Below are positions 1 through 11,500 of a stretch of 60,000 nt of DNA, piece after piece. A model generated the notes under the pieces. The model made no database searches. It had not been told where the DNA came from and saw only the letters and a list, made by a program, of their open reading frames with translations. Each line of letters opens with the position of its first letter. Position 1 is the first letter of the stretch. The stretch covers positions 28,231,254 through 28,291,253 of the forward strand of contig NC_087065.1 of assembly GCF_963678635.1 (NCBI RefSeq), given 5' to 3'. The translations under genes and the position numbers were made by a program. The stretch is from Symsagittifera roscoffensis (Eukaryota; Xenacoelomorpha; Acoela; Convolutidae).

Positions 1-21
1 TCCCTTTGCTGCGCCTCCCAA

Positions 22-484
22 TTGCAGGTTATCCTCTTATCTGGCGATACATTTACAAATTCAGAACGGCAAATTCCCGTCTGGATTACTTTCTTCTAGA
101 GTGAACTCTTAAATCTACCCGCGCTACCCCTCGCAGAATCTGAACTGTGTTACTATAGTAGCAGGTTTTAATGATAACTCATCTACACTTTCAGAATTTG
201 CTAATGGTTGGAGAATTTATATAAGTTTGATAATTCATAAGTTTATCCCAAAAATGCTTATTATCCTAAAAACCATCCTCTCTGCAAATAATCACTTCAT
301 AAACAGAAAACTTGGTGCTTTAAATAACTCTTTGTTTCGCCGTTTTAATACATTTTACCACTCAAGACTAATTACTGCTTTTGAGTCTAAATACAAAGTT
401 CCAATAGCTCTAACGGAAAACTCATCAAGTTTTAAATCTTTAAGAATTTTGATGAGTCTTTATTTTGATGGTTTAAACCTTTAA
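22..484 (+). pseudogene. SGNH-hydrolase-like ORF1 fragment, array copy 1
   Basis: Two reading frames carry hallmarks of SGNH/GDSL esterases. A block-I-like SGDT lies at 40-51 in one frame. A block-III-like GFND (164-175), inside VTIVAGFND, lies in another frame that is open from 113 to the stop at about 484. The frames are separated by a frameshift and stops near 97-112. The block V Asp-x-x-His motif is absent, because this copy diverges after 'cactcaagact' into an unrelated tail. It is therefore a broken esterase. SGNH domains are known in ORF1 proteins of several LINE clades. An intron ending at 'ttcttctag' (about 99) is an alternative explanation for the frame change. Confidence 0.55.
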
Positions 485-1259
485 AAATCTGTCAACTCTG
501 TCAAATGCTTTAGAAAAGTCTTTTCAGCTCATGAATCTCGGTTAGCCAATCGTTCTAGAGTAATCGTTCAGTTGAAGCATATTTGTAAACTTGTGATTGG
601 TTGAGTTTTCACGTTTCGAAATATTGAAGTTTATGACACTTTTAATGATCTTTGATCATTTTGTACAGATTAGTTTAGATTTTTAAAACCTGAAAATGCA
701 CAAAAATGTTCGAAAACGTTTGTTTGAAATTACACTTTTAACGCATTATCAAATGTTGTTTTTATTCATTTTATTGTTTCATATTTTCTGGTAATTCTAT
801 TTTGTTTTAGCAAATGTGCGTACACCTATTTTTGTAGGTTGAAGTATTTCTTTAAATTTTTTTGCCAAGGGAAAATGCGAAGTTAAAGTACTCTTGAGTA
901 CTCGAACATTTGAAATGCCTGTAAACGAGCACCAATTCGTTACCAATTGAAGCGTTTCTGACAGATTTATGAAGGACATTGAAACCATTCGATCTTCTTA
1001 GATTCGCTGATATTTGTATTCACACAATGGTTATGATACCAGTTCAAACAATACACATCTAATCCGATTTAAATCCTTGAAGCTTTTATGCTTTTTTGCT
1101 TTTACATTTCTTGTTGTTCTTCCTCCACGTGCCGGCGCGGCGTAAGAGCAAAAAGGAAACTCGAGAGTGTACAAGGGGACTGATCTAACCAATAATAAAA
1201 GGATTGGAATTTTATAGATTAAGAAAAATATTTAAAAACAAATTCTGTAAAAGTTTTAA

Positions 1260-1995
1260 GTAAAGAACAATCTCAGAAATTCCAACGGTGCTACACCAGA
1301 CTCCCAAGGCCGGAAACTCCTCCAGACAAGAGATCCATTTTTGGACCTGTCTCTTAAATCTCTCAAAGACCGCTGGACAAATAGGCACAACCATCAAACA
1401 TATCACGTCTATCTTAAAAGTTTATCAAAGCAATTCAGTTAATATATGGATGAAGGCGAAGTATATTTTTACGTGTTTCCGCTACTGGGCCCTTCTGCTT
1501 ATTGCTGCGCATCCCTTTGCTGCGCCTCCCAATTGCAGGTTATCCTCTTATCTGGCGATACATTTACAAATTCAGAACGGCAAATTCCCGTCTGGATTAC
1601 TTTCTTCTAGAGTGAACTCTTAAATCTACCCGCGCTACCCCTCGCAGAATCTGAACTGTGTTACTATAGTAGCAGGTTTTAATGATAACTCATCTACACT
1701 TTCAGAATTTGCTAATGGTTGGAGAATTTATATAAGTTTGATAATTCATAAGTTTATCCCAAAAATGCTTATTATCCTAAAAACCATCCTCTCTGCAAAT
1801 AATCACTTCATAAACAGAAAACTTGGTGCTTTAAATAACTCTTTGTTTCGCCGTTTTAATACATTTTACCACTCAAGACTAATTACTGCTTTTGAGTCTA
1901 AATACAAAGTTCCAATAGCTCTAACGGAAAACTCATCAAGTTTTAAATCTTTAAGAATTTTGATGAGTCTTTATTTTGATGGTTTAAACCTTTAA
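1260..1995 (+). pseudogene. SGNH-hydrolase-like ORF1 fragment, array copy 2
   Basis: This is the second tandem copy of the same broken esterase. It includes the N-terminal stretch that lies outside the window for copy 1, a Ser/Lys-rich region with the peptide SGATPDSQGRK in copy 3. The SGDT motif is near 1551-1562 and GFND near 1675-1686. As in copy 1, the frame changes between the two motifs and the terminal Asp-x-x-His block is missing, the protein ending in an unrelated tail at 1995. Near identity with copy 1 points to a recent duplication. Confidence 0.5.
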
Positions 1996-2770
1996 AAATC
2001 TGTCAACTCTGTCAAATGCTTTAGAAAAGTCTTTTCAGCTCATGAATCTCGGTTAGCCAATCGTTCTAGAGTAATCGTTCAGTTGAAGCATATTTGTAAA
2101 CTTGTGATTGGTTGAGTTTTCACGTTTCGAAATATTGAAGTTTATGACACTTTTAATGATCTTTGATCATTTTGTACAGATTAGTTTAGATTTTTAAAAC
2201 CTGAAAATGCACAAAAATGTTCGAAAACGTTTGTTTGAAATTACACTTTTAACGCATTATCAAATGTTGTTTTTATTCATTTTATTGTTTCATATTTTCT
2301 GGTAATTCTATTTTGTTTTAGCAAATGTGCGTACACCTATTTTTGTAGGTTGAAGTATTTCTTTAAATTTTTTTGCCAAGGGAAAATGCGAAGTTAAAGT
2401 ACTCTTGAGTACTCGAACATTTGAAATGCCTGTAAACGAGCACCAATTCGTTACCAATTGAAGCGTTTCTGACAGATTTATGAAGGACATTGAAACCATT
2501 CGATCTTCTTAGATTCGCTGATATTTGTATTCACACAATGGTTATGATACCAGTTCAAACAATACACATCTAATCCGATTTAAATCCTTGAAGCTTTTAT
2601 GCTTTTTTGCTTTTACATTTCTTGTTGTTCTTCCTCCACGTGCCGGCGCGGCGTAAGAGCAAAAAGGAAACTCGAGAGTGTACAAGGGGACTGATCTAAC
2701 CAATAATAAAAGGATTGGAATTTTATAGATTAAGAAAAATATTTTAAAACAAATTCTGTAAAAGTTTTAA

Positions 2771-3524
2771 GTGAAGAACAATCTCAGAAATTCCAGCGGT
2801 GCTACACCAGACTCCCAAGGCCGGAAACTCCTCCAGACAAGAGATCCATTTTTGGACCTGTCTCTTAAATCTCTTAAAGACCGCTCGACAAATAGGCACA
2901 ACCATCAAACATATCACGTCTATCTTAAAAGTTTATCAAAGCAATTCGGTTAATATATGGATGAACGCGAAGTATATTTTTACGTGTTTCCGCTATTGGG
3001 CCCTTCTGCTTATTGCTGCGCATCCCTTTGCTGCGCCTCCCAATTGCAGGTTATCCTCTTATCTGGCGATACATTTACAAATTCAGAACGGCAAATTCCC
3101 GTCTGGATTACTTTCTTCTAGAGTGAACTCTTAAATCTACCCGCGCTACCCCTCGCAGAATCTGAATTGTGTTACTATAGTAGCAGGTTTTAATGATAAC
3201 TCATCTACGGTTTCAGAATTTGCTAATGGTTGGAGAATTTATATAACTTTGATAATTCATAAGTTTAACCCAAAAATGCTTATTATCCCCAAAACCATCC
3301 TCTCTGCAAATAATCACTTCATAAACAGAAAACTTGGTGCTTTAAATAACTCTTTGTTTCGCCGTTTTAATACATTTTACCACTCAAGACTTCAAATTAT
3401 TTCCCCCAATCTAAACGTTAATTTTAGTGCCAGTATGTTTTGTGAAGATGGTATTCATTTTTCTTTTTATGGCAATAAAATTTTCAGTTTATTGCTCGCT
3501 CAGCTAACTTGTCTGTATTCAGCA
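2771..3524 (+). pseudogene. SGNH-hydrolase-like ORF1, array copy 3 (all motif blocks)
   Basis: This is the only copy in which all three recognisable SGNH blocks follow one another: SGDT at about 3062-3073, GFND at 3186-3197 and DGIH at 3447-3458, the last being the usual place of the catalytic Asp-His pair. The region opens with a 60-codon ORF at 2771 and ends at the stop near 3524. A frame change between blocks I and III, shared with the other copies, breaks it as a simple ORF. The decayed reverse transcriptase follows on the same strand, which suggests ORF1 and ORF2 of one retroelement. Esterase activity is inferred from motifs only. Confidence 0.55.
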
Positions 3525-3799
3525 TAATTTTACACTCTTTGCTGCCAAACTATGGTGCGTCATTTGCAAAGCATACATCCATGTCTCATGTAGCGGGCTA
3601 CAGAGCAGCAAATTTTATTACGATGGGTTCTCCTGCATACAATGCACTCCCGAGAACTTTGCAAAAGGGCCTAATTCCTCAAACAGACCAACAAGCACAG
3701 CCCCATCACAACTCAAAAAGAAACATCACCGGCAACATCTGAAACAAACGCACTGCCCAAAGCAACGCAATCTTATCCATAGCCCCCAGCAATAACTAC

Positions 3800-5885
3800 A
3801 GCCGCCTTCGACCCCTGGAAACTTATCGACCAAGAACTTGAAAATAAAATAAATGACATTCAAAAATGTCGTAAACTGGAAACCGCGCTTCATAGTTCTA
3901 AGCAAGAACAAGCCCGGTTTCCAATTCATAGAAGTAGTGAACCAGCAGCTGTTGTCATTAGTAGAAGAAACACCAAATTCTAACGTCGCAATGAAAGCAG
4001 CAATGATTCCCCACATGTGCTGCTCCCCAAAACAGAAACAAATGGATCAAATTCCAAAACACTGAGTCGCCTCATAATTTTATAAAAGCAAGGCCTATTA
4101 GAAGAACTTTTCATAGAAGCGAAAGCTGTCATAATTAGATATCCAAAACAGAAGAAGTCCGAAGCAAACGAGGAAGCTAAGCAGTTTGGTAACCTAATAA
4201 GTACAGGCAAAACATCTGCCGCCCTTGGCTGCCTTTCAGACAAGAAAACAAAAGGAGTACTTCCCCTAAACGAAGTCATTGAAGGAAAAACAGTCCTCAA
4301 TATCCTGAAAGAAAAACCCCCCAGCCAAAACAGCGAACACTAACTATATAAGTGAATCAAATGAAGACACAATGCCATACCACCCCTCTATATTCGAACG
4401 AAAAAACGCCCAAACAGTTCCAAAATCAACCCTGAAAACGCACGGAAGCCACGGTCCCTCAGGTCTAGATGCGTGCGAATGGAGAAGGATTTTAATTCAC
4501 TTCAACCAGACATCCATTGAGCTTTGCAAAACAATTGCTAAACTATCCCATACAATAGCAAGTAAAACTGTCTACCATGAAAACTTCACAGCTTACAACT
4601 CGTGTCGCCCGATACCTCTGGACAAAAATCCAGGGGTACGGCCCATTGGTATAGGCGAGGTTCTATGAAGAATAATTGGCAAAACAATCACCCAATGTAT
4701 AAAATCAGACCTTAAAAATCTCGGAAAAAATTTCCAACTCTGCTTAGGCCAGAAGTCTGGAATCCAATATGCTATCCACAGCTTGAGGAAGGAGTTTGAG
4801 AAACCGGAAACGGAAGCCATACTACTTATTGATGCAGAAAACGCCCTCAACTCGTTCAATAGAGAATTTGCTCTAAAACATGAAGAAATCCTCTGTCCGA
4901 CACTACATCATGCGCTGGCCAACTCATATAAACATCCCTCAAATTTATATGTCAATAACACGGTTTTGACATCTACCGAAGGCACATCGCGAGGTGATCC
5001 CCTCGCAATGGCTATGTACGGAATTGGAAAAATCCCACTGATTGAGCTCCTGCAAAAGCCAAATGTCACCCAAAAATGGTACGCAGATGATGGAAGCGCT
5101 GCATGTGATCTTAAGAGTCTCCGCGCAATACTGGACAACCTAGATGTGCATGGAAAGGCTTTCAGCTACAATGTGGAGCCTTCCAACTGTCAACTCATAG
5201 TAAAGGAAAACTGTCGTGAAAGCACCATAAAATTATTTGAAGGTACAAATATTACAATGGTAGACGGTTTTAGAGTCTTTGGATTGGTCATTGGAACACC
5301 ATCAGCATGCGATGAGTACATCGAAAGCGAAATTGAAAAGACAGCTATCCTAACTGAAAAGCTTTCCAAAATAGCTAGAACATCACCACAAAATGCATAC
5401 TCCTGCTACACAAAAGGAGTTCAAAATAAATTTAGCTTTCTAACCAGAACAATTCCGGAAGCATTTAAGAAAAATGGATGAAATTGAGAAAAACATAAAA
5501 CAGCAGTTACTTCCTAGAGTTACTGGTAAAAACCATAAACCGATGAAAATCGCAACCTTTTTGCTTTGAAATTATATCTGACGCCTACAAATATCATCCG
5601 AGTGTCAAAACATTAAAATACCAACAAAGAATTCTGGATGTGGAACACAGCAGCTTTGTTCCACTAATTTTTGCGTGTACCGGAGGAGCAGCACCGGGCT
5701 CTACAAAAACCGTCCAGAAACTAGCAGATAAACTAAGCGAAAAACGGAACGAATCATACTCGGACACAATTAACTATATAAGAGCAAAAATAAGTTTTGA
5801 ACTTCTGAGGAGTGCAATCCTCTGCTTTAGGGGGTGCAAAAAACTTAAAAATACATCCAACAAGACAATTCTATCTGTGCTGTAA
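3800..5885 (+). pseudogene. Decayed LINE-like reverse transcriptase ORF2
   Basis: Successive pieces in changing frames form one reverse-transcriptase protein. A conserved N-terminal part at 4101-4343 (motif NLISTGKTSAAL) ends in a stop. The frame then changes and 4372-5481 carries GPSGLDACEWRRIL, a PLDKNPGVRPIGIGEVL fingers motif, the EGTSRGDP block and the YADDG catalytic box (about 5080-5094). A TGA at 4666 stands where an arginine CGA codon is likely (CpG decay). A +1 shift near 5474 and a last piece at 5640-5885 (TTG start codon region, ending ALLCFRG-like) complete it. The motif set resembles non-LTR RT proteins that I recall as common in cnidarian genomes, but I cannot name the clade. 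No endonuclease domain was recognised. Confidence 0.75.
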
Positions 5886-6133
5886 TTGAGGAGGGTAGAT
5901 TTTAATTGACAATTTTCTTGATGCATTAAAATAGACTTGATTTATTCATAAAATTTTGTCGATGTATTTATATAGCGTTGGTTAGGCCCTATCCAACCTG
6001 TGCACGTACCGTCGCATGACGGAAGGGCCCATTTTAATTAGATTAATTTCTTCTAGAGTGAACTGTAGAATTGAATGAAGAGAATTGGCGCAGTGGGTAA
6101 ATGAACATGAAAGAGAATTAATTCAGGTTGCAA

Positions 6134-6418
6134 ATGGACGAAAATGGTAGTTCGGTGTTGAATAATGAGGACAAAAACAATATTATTTGTGATATCTTGT
6201 CAGGAAACGCATCTGCTGAAACTTTATCACAATTGGAAAGTTTGAAAGGATCGGGAAATACCATACCAACTGATGCTAATGAATTCAATAGCAAGTTTGT
6301 TGATCCTTCCAGCTCAGACACAGATGACGAGATCTTGGATAATTTCAATTTATCATGTGCTAATGACAAGGAAATTGAACATGCTATATTAAGTGCCGCG
6401 AAAAGCGGGAATAAGCAG
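6134..6418 (+). CDS. ANKRD49: ANKRD49-like gene, exon 1
   Basis: This exon encodes 95 residues from the ATG at 6134. They are acidic (SSSDTDDEI at the centre) and end in an ankyrin-helix-like stretch, KEIEHAILSAAKSGNKQ. The exon stops after CAG at 6418, followed by a GTTTGT donor, in phase 0, and joins exon 2 at 12256. Vertebrate ANKRD49 also has an acidic N-terminus ahead of its ankyrin repeats. 'gaattaattcag' just before the ATG could be an acceptor, but it is weak. Reading past 6418 gives only intron and a short MITE-like repeat. Assignment to ANKRD49 rests mainly on exons 2 and 3. Confidence 0.75.
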
Positions 6419-6446
6419 GTTTGTTGTATTACATATATAGTTAGTA

Positions 6447-6639
6447 GCAAAAAGTTCGGACAGACAAAATGAATTAAAAAGAGCAATTGACCTATTTTGG
6501 AAAATTTTTGCATGCAAAATCTAATTTTTCATCCGATTCTGTGTCTCAAGGTTGCATGAAAAAAGAAATTGCATGCAAAAATCTGTCAAAATGGTACGAT
6601 TGCTCTTTTTAATTAATTCTGTATGTCCGAACTTTTTGC
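6447..6639. mobile_element. MITE-like inverted-repeat element, copy 1
   Basis: The left end gcaaaaagttcggacagac is matched inverted by gtccgaactttttgc at the right end. The arms extend inwards through 'aattaa..aagagcaatt' and 'ttgcatgcaaaa' for about 70-80 bases each. Total length is about 193 bp with no coding capacity. A second copy with the same termini lies at 55616-55804. It sits just inside intron 1 of the ANKRD49-like gene, 28 bp after the donor. A clear target-site duplication was not seen. Confidence 0.8.
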
Positions 6640-7149
6640 AACTCTCTATATATACTGGAAACTCAACATTATATTTCTCCAGCGGAAAAGATCTTTCGAT
6701 GCCTGTCTTCGACAATTGCCAAATGTATTTGTTTTATTAATCTACAACGAAAGGTTTGACGACTTGTTTTTTTTGGACCTAAAAACTATTACTAAAGCTT
6801 AATTAAAATGGGACATGATCAGCTAGTGTTTTTCTGATGGTTTCCATGCATAGTCATTATATAGTAATTTTATTCACTTCTTTAATGGAAAGGAATCAGA
6901 TGAAGGAATAGTTTTTACAGCTAGAAATCAGTCGGCTTTTTTTGCTCTTTTTTCATTATTTTCGCCTTTGATCTTTCTGACCTTCAAACACTAAATGGAA
7001 ATTCTCTAAAAACAAAAATACAGTCGTTTAGATAGAGATTAGTCTGAACTAGAAAATTTATTCGAATAAAAACAAAACATCCGTGCATTATATTATCGAA
7101 CCCTAAAATTTGGAAAATTCCATACATGCTTTATTCGAAAATCTGTATT

Positions 7150-7470
7150 GAAAAACCGAATTTGGAAAAAGAAAAAGACAGTTACAGGAAAACAATTTAG
7201 TAGAAAAAGAAATTATAGCTTTTCAACAGAAAAGAAAACTGTTTTGCAGAAAAATTATTCGACAGAAAAAGAAAATTTTTGTTTGCAGAAAAAAGTTATT
7301 TCTAGCAGAAAATATTTATCAGCAGAAAAACAGGTAGTCATTGCTTGATCGAATCAGACGAGCGAACAAAATAAATTTGGGCTAGGAGAAAAACTTATAT
7401 TTGCAGAAGAAAGTTATACAGCAGAAAAAAGGAAATTATTTTGCAGAAAAAGATAGTTATCTCAGCACTG
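7150..7470 (+). repeat. Degenerate 'gcagaaaa' repeat tract
   Basis: Variants of (a)gcagaaaa(a) recur roughly every 15-30 bases across this stretch, giving pseudo-coding KKV/AEK peptides. The tract lies directly upstream of the LINE ORF1 and may be its 5' UTR. It contains no convincing gene. Confidence 0.55.
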
Positions 7471-7559
7471 TAATTAGATTATTTAGCAGAATTACAGGAT
7501 CTGAAGTCATTATCAAACACTGTCCTTCCAGTTACCAGTCAGTTGCATCGATTTTAACC

Positions 7560-8518
7560 ATGTCAAGCAAAAAACTTAGCCAAGAAGAATTTAATGGACT
7601 TCAAAAATCAGCATTATACAAGATTTACTCCGATTTGTACGACCAAAAGGAAGATTATCGTAAAATAATGGAGTTTATTGAGAAAACATCGGAAGCAGAC
7701 AAGGATGGCAAACTACAGTCAACATCGACGAAAGCAAAAGAAGTATCAAAAAATGTGAGAAACTTTTCGCCTTTTCCTGTACCAGAGGAGTGTGTAAACT
7801 TGATTTTGGGTTCAAGTATAATTGCTAGGGTAAAAACTGAAACTTTCCCCAATGATACGATTGTTCATGCATACAGGGGTAGCTCCACTGAGGAGCAAAT
7901 AAAAGTCCTTGACCAATATAGTGAAAAAAAACTTAAGTGTGTGATAATCCAAGATGGGACAAACTCCATCTTAAAAAAAATTTACTCAACGATTGATGAG
8001 TTAAGCGCCAAATATGAAGAACTGATCGCTTTAATAACTGCAAAATTTTCACCAGAATCGATTGTTATTTGCGAAATACCACCAATACTTACGACGGGAT
8101 TTGAGGTGCTAAATCTAAACTCAAACATCAAAAGCTTGGAGAGCTATCAGAGTTTATATTTTGACACTATACACCTGAACGATGAATTAGGTATACCATT
8201 CTTGCGCAATTGCCTCGGCTCATACGTGTTCAAACACTCAAGTAAACTCCCGAGGGTAAAACCAGCCCCTGATTATACTGGAAAAGCAAATTCCAACCAA
8301 AAATCGCTTTCCAATTATCAAATAAAAATGTTTATAGGTCTACCAATAGACCCTATAGTAACGATCGCATGCACCCATATGGCCGACAAACTGGTCATGG
8401 CCGACAAACTGGTCAAATTAATTTCAACAACAACTCATGGGGCTGTGATAGTAATTATAACCATAATCTGAATCGTAACCAGCAGTCATATAACTACTCG
8501 CAAGGTTTTCATTATTAA
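7560..8518 (+). pseudogene. LINE ORF1 with SGNH esterase domain (frameshifted)
   Basis: The likely start is the ATG at 7560 (context accATGt), and an open frame runs to 8471. About 75 residues of charged N-terminus come first. The SGNH blocks follow: LILGSSIIARV (block I, Gly-Ser-Ser in place of GDS), QDGTNSI (block III, Gly-x-Asn) and DTIHLNDELGIPFLR (block V, with His). Near 8340 the frame breaks. The alternative frame then encodes a Gly/Arg/Asn/Gln/Tyr-rich tail to the TAA at 8516, which looks like the authentic C-terminus and could bind RNA. An 18-base direct repeat (ggccgacaaactggtca) lies in this tail at about 8382-8416. SGNH ORF1 proteins are thought to assist retrotransposition, with an unknown substrate. 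Confidence 0.75.
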
Positions 8519-8595
8519 GTAATGCTAGCTAAGACTATCTTTTTGATAAACGACTGTTATTTGTAATTTTAACTATAATTGTTCTACAAAGCGAT

Positions 8596-11500
8596 ATGCT
8601 GTTACTTTTTGCCTTAACTAGCATATCTGTCATCAGCTTCTGCGAAAGCGATCAATTTGTAGCTTATGAGGTACTGAATAAAAGAAAAGGAAAGTATCTT
8701 TTTCCATGGGTTGCCACAATATACTCGAACAAACATTATTGCACTATACTTAATAATATAAGCTATTACTATTATAGTTATTATATAAAAAACACAAGCA
8801 AGACTTTTGAAAAACAAGAAAGGTCCCTTCATAAAACTCTCCTAACATCAGGGGATATCCACCCAAATCCAGGACCATTCATGCAATTCAGTCAAATAAA
8901 GAAAAAACTGGAAAACTACAACAACAACTTAAAAGTACTACTTCTTAATTGTAGAAGTTTAGCTAGAAAGCGTTCAGATCTCAAACAACTTATCAAAACT
9001 TTTAATGATAATACAATTTTCGGATTTTCCGAGACATGGTTCAATGATACAAATGACGATAAACTATGGGCCATAGACAATGACAAACATAAGTTGTTCC
9101 GATGTGATAGAACTTATGAATCAAGTAAAAATTGAAGGGTGGAGGGGTCATGTTACTGGTTCCGAAAAAGTTAAACCCAAAAGTCAGACATGACTTAAAC
9201 AACATGCACAAAAAGTATGATAGCATCTGGATAGAATTTAAAGCCGGACTCAACAAAAATGATAGAACCACTCTATTAAACCTAGCCTACAATCCTAATA
9301 GAAACAACAAAACAGACTTCTTAGAAGATCTAGCCAAATCAATTGACCATGCACAGTCATTTAATTCAAACCTAATTTTACAAGGAGATTACAATCTCAA
9401 CTATCTCAACGAAGACGACAAACAGTCTTTAGATACAATCCTAATACCATATAATCTGGACGTCACTAACAAATTAACACCTACTCACTCAAAAGCACTA
9501 ATTGACTATATTATCACCGACCTAGGCATAAAAGATCTAACAAATAATTCAATAGTATTCACACCACCAATTAAGACCGACCACCAAGCAACAGCATTCA
9601 TTACAGAACTTAAGCTGAACAACAATGTAAGACCAATCAAACGTAAAATATATGACAAATCCAATTACTCCAATTACAAATTCAAACAAAAACTATCAGC
9701 TATAAATTGGAGAAGTTTCTATAGCAATAATAATCCCGAAATAATGCTCGACATCTTCACATCTAACATTGCTGACACCATTAAAGAATGTGCCCCACAG
9801 AAGACTATTTTCATTCGGAACGACAAAGGTAAACTACGAAGATGATAAATTTATTTCCCAACTGTTTAACTCGAAAAAAAGCGAACGCGAAAAATGGAGT
9901 ATAATAAACGATACAAGAAACTCTTCCAACCTCATTCCATTACTTAGAAACTCCTTCGGCGATTTCATAACCAATAATTTACAGATGGCGAACCTGCTAA
10001 ATTACAAGTTCTCAACTCTTGGATGCTTTTATGAGAAAATTTCAAAAATCAGGCAAAGTCCACCGACTTCTACATGCAAAATTCGAAATAATAATAAATT
10101 TTCATTCCGATTCATCACATCAGCTGAATGTAAAAAAGAAATACATAATTTAAATTGTCAAAAAGCACCAGGTCCATCCAAAATTCCAGCCAGGGCACTG
10201 AAGGATGGCTGCAATGAAAAATACTCACATCTGACATTTCTATACAATGAGTTTTTGAAAAACAAGACATATCCTTGCAAGCTCAAAAAAGCAATTGTCA
10301 CACCAATATACAAAAAAGAAGATCCAGAACTACCAGAAAATTATAGGCCTATCTCTATAACTGGGGCTCTTTCAAAAGTTTTTGAAAAATTGTTATATAA
10401 ACAAATCAACGAATATCTGATATCCCAAAAATTACTAAGTAATACCGAATTTGGGTTCAGAACATCATATTCAACAATCGACGCTATTCTTTATTGCACT
10501 GAAGCATTCAGAAAAGCAATAGACAACAACAAAACTGTAGCATGTTCCTTACTGCATCTCTCTAAAGCATTTGATTCTATTGATCATACTTATCTTAAAC
10601 AAAAACTAAAAGGGTTAAATTTTTCCGAAGAAGCTATAGAAATGATCAATTCCTTTATCACCAACCGAAGTCAGAAAACAATTGTTAACAACACCGAATC
10701 CGATTGGATTACACTTGAGCAGGGTGTCCCACAGGGCACTGTCCTTGGCCCTCTAATATTCAATCTCTACATTAACGATCTCAACAAACAAATTGACAAA
10801 ACATGTAAAAAAGTTCAATATGCGGATGATACATTACTATTTTGTGAAAATAACGATCCACAAAAAGCTATTAAAGCACTCGAAGCCAATTGCAGTCTAT
10901 TGTCAAATTATTTTTTAGAACACTCACTTCAATTGAATGCAAAAAAAACAGAACTCATCGTTTTCAGCAAAAAACATTCAAGGAAAAAGGATGAAAAGTA
11001 TACTATAACTCTAGATGATAAAATAATTGAGGAAAAAACCAATGTTAAATACCTTGGAGTAGTTTTAGATCAGTTTCTCACATTCCAAGATGAAATCAAA
11101 AATATTCTCAGGAAAATGGCATGCGGAATAAAAACACTTCAATCAATCAAAAAGCCATTGCCAGTGAAAACAAGACAATGCGTGCACTGGTAATTAGTCA
11201 TTTGCATTACCCAGCAATTCTTTTAAGTGGAATATCCGCTAACCTAATGATATCTCTGGAAAAACAGTTAAGCTGGGCAGTAAAAATTTGCTGCGATCGT
11301 GCAAAATACGACTCATCTTCAGACTTGAAGCTAAAACACAATATATTACCAGTAACAATGTTTCTGGACTATAAAATATTATGTCACTTTTGGAAAGTAC
11401 AACATCAATTATTGCCAGCCTATTATAACATTGAGTATGATAACCACCAAATAGATATTAATACAAGAAACAAAAAATTATATTTCGGCGACAGATACAA

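Larger units (their letters stand above)
1..3391. repeat. Tandem array, 1511-bp unit, about 2.2 copies
   Basis: Sequence from position 1 recurs at 1512 and again at 3023, a constant 1511-bp spacing. Copies 1 and 2 are nearly identical by eye, and copy 3 carries a handful of substitutions. Copy 3 leaves the repeat at about 3391, just after a shared 'cactcaagact', and continues into unique sequence that completes an SGNH-like ORF and leads to a reverse transcriptase. Each unit also holds a GC-rich island with a CACGTG E-box (about 1126-1145 and 2637-2656), which could be a promoter. The array reads best as tandem copies of the 5' part of a retroelement. It starts before the window. Confidence 0.9.
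2637..6064 (+). mobile_element. Degenerate LINE-like retroelement with SGNH ORF1 and RT ORF2
   Basis: The last array copy, its SGNH-like ORF1 and the RT ORF lie on one strand in the usual ORF1-ORF2 order, and no other gene lies between them. The 3' end is placed near 6064 because the 18-mer at 3112-3129, 'tttcttctagagtgaact', reappears at about 6048-6065. This could be a target-site duplication, a terminal repeat or a shared splice acceptor. Short hairpins at 5979-6031 (for example ccgtc-gcat-gacgg) sit in the putative 3' UTR. The left boundary is uncertain because the 5' part is tandemly duplicated. Confidence 0.5.

Noticed and set aside
797-988. 63-codon minus ORF repeated at 2308-2499
   Set aside because: It is duplicated only because the 1511-bp unit is, and has no motif.
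6085-6130. tRNA-like 'ggcgcagtgggtaaatgaa' upstream of ANKRD49
   Set aside because: It resembles an A-box, but no B-box or cloverleaf can be formed.
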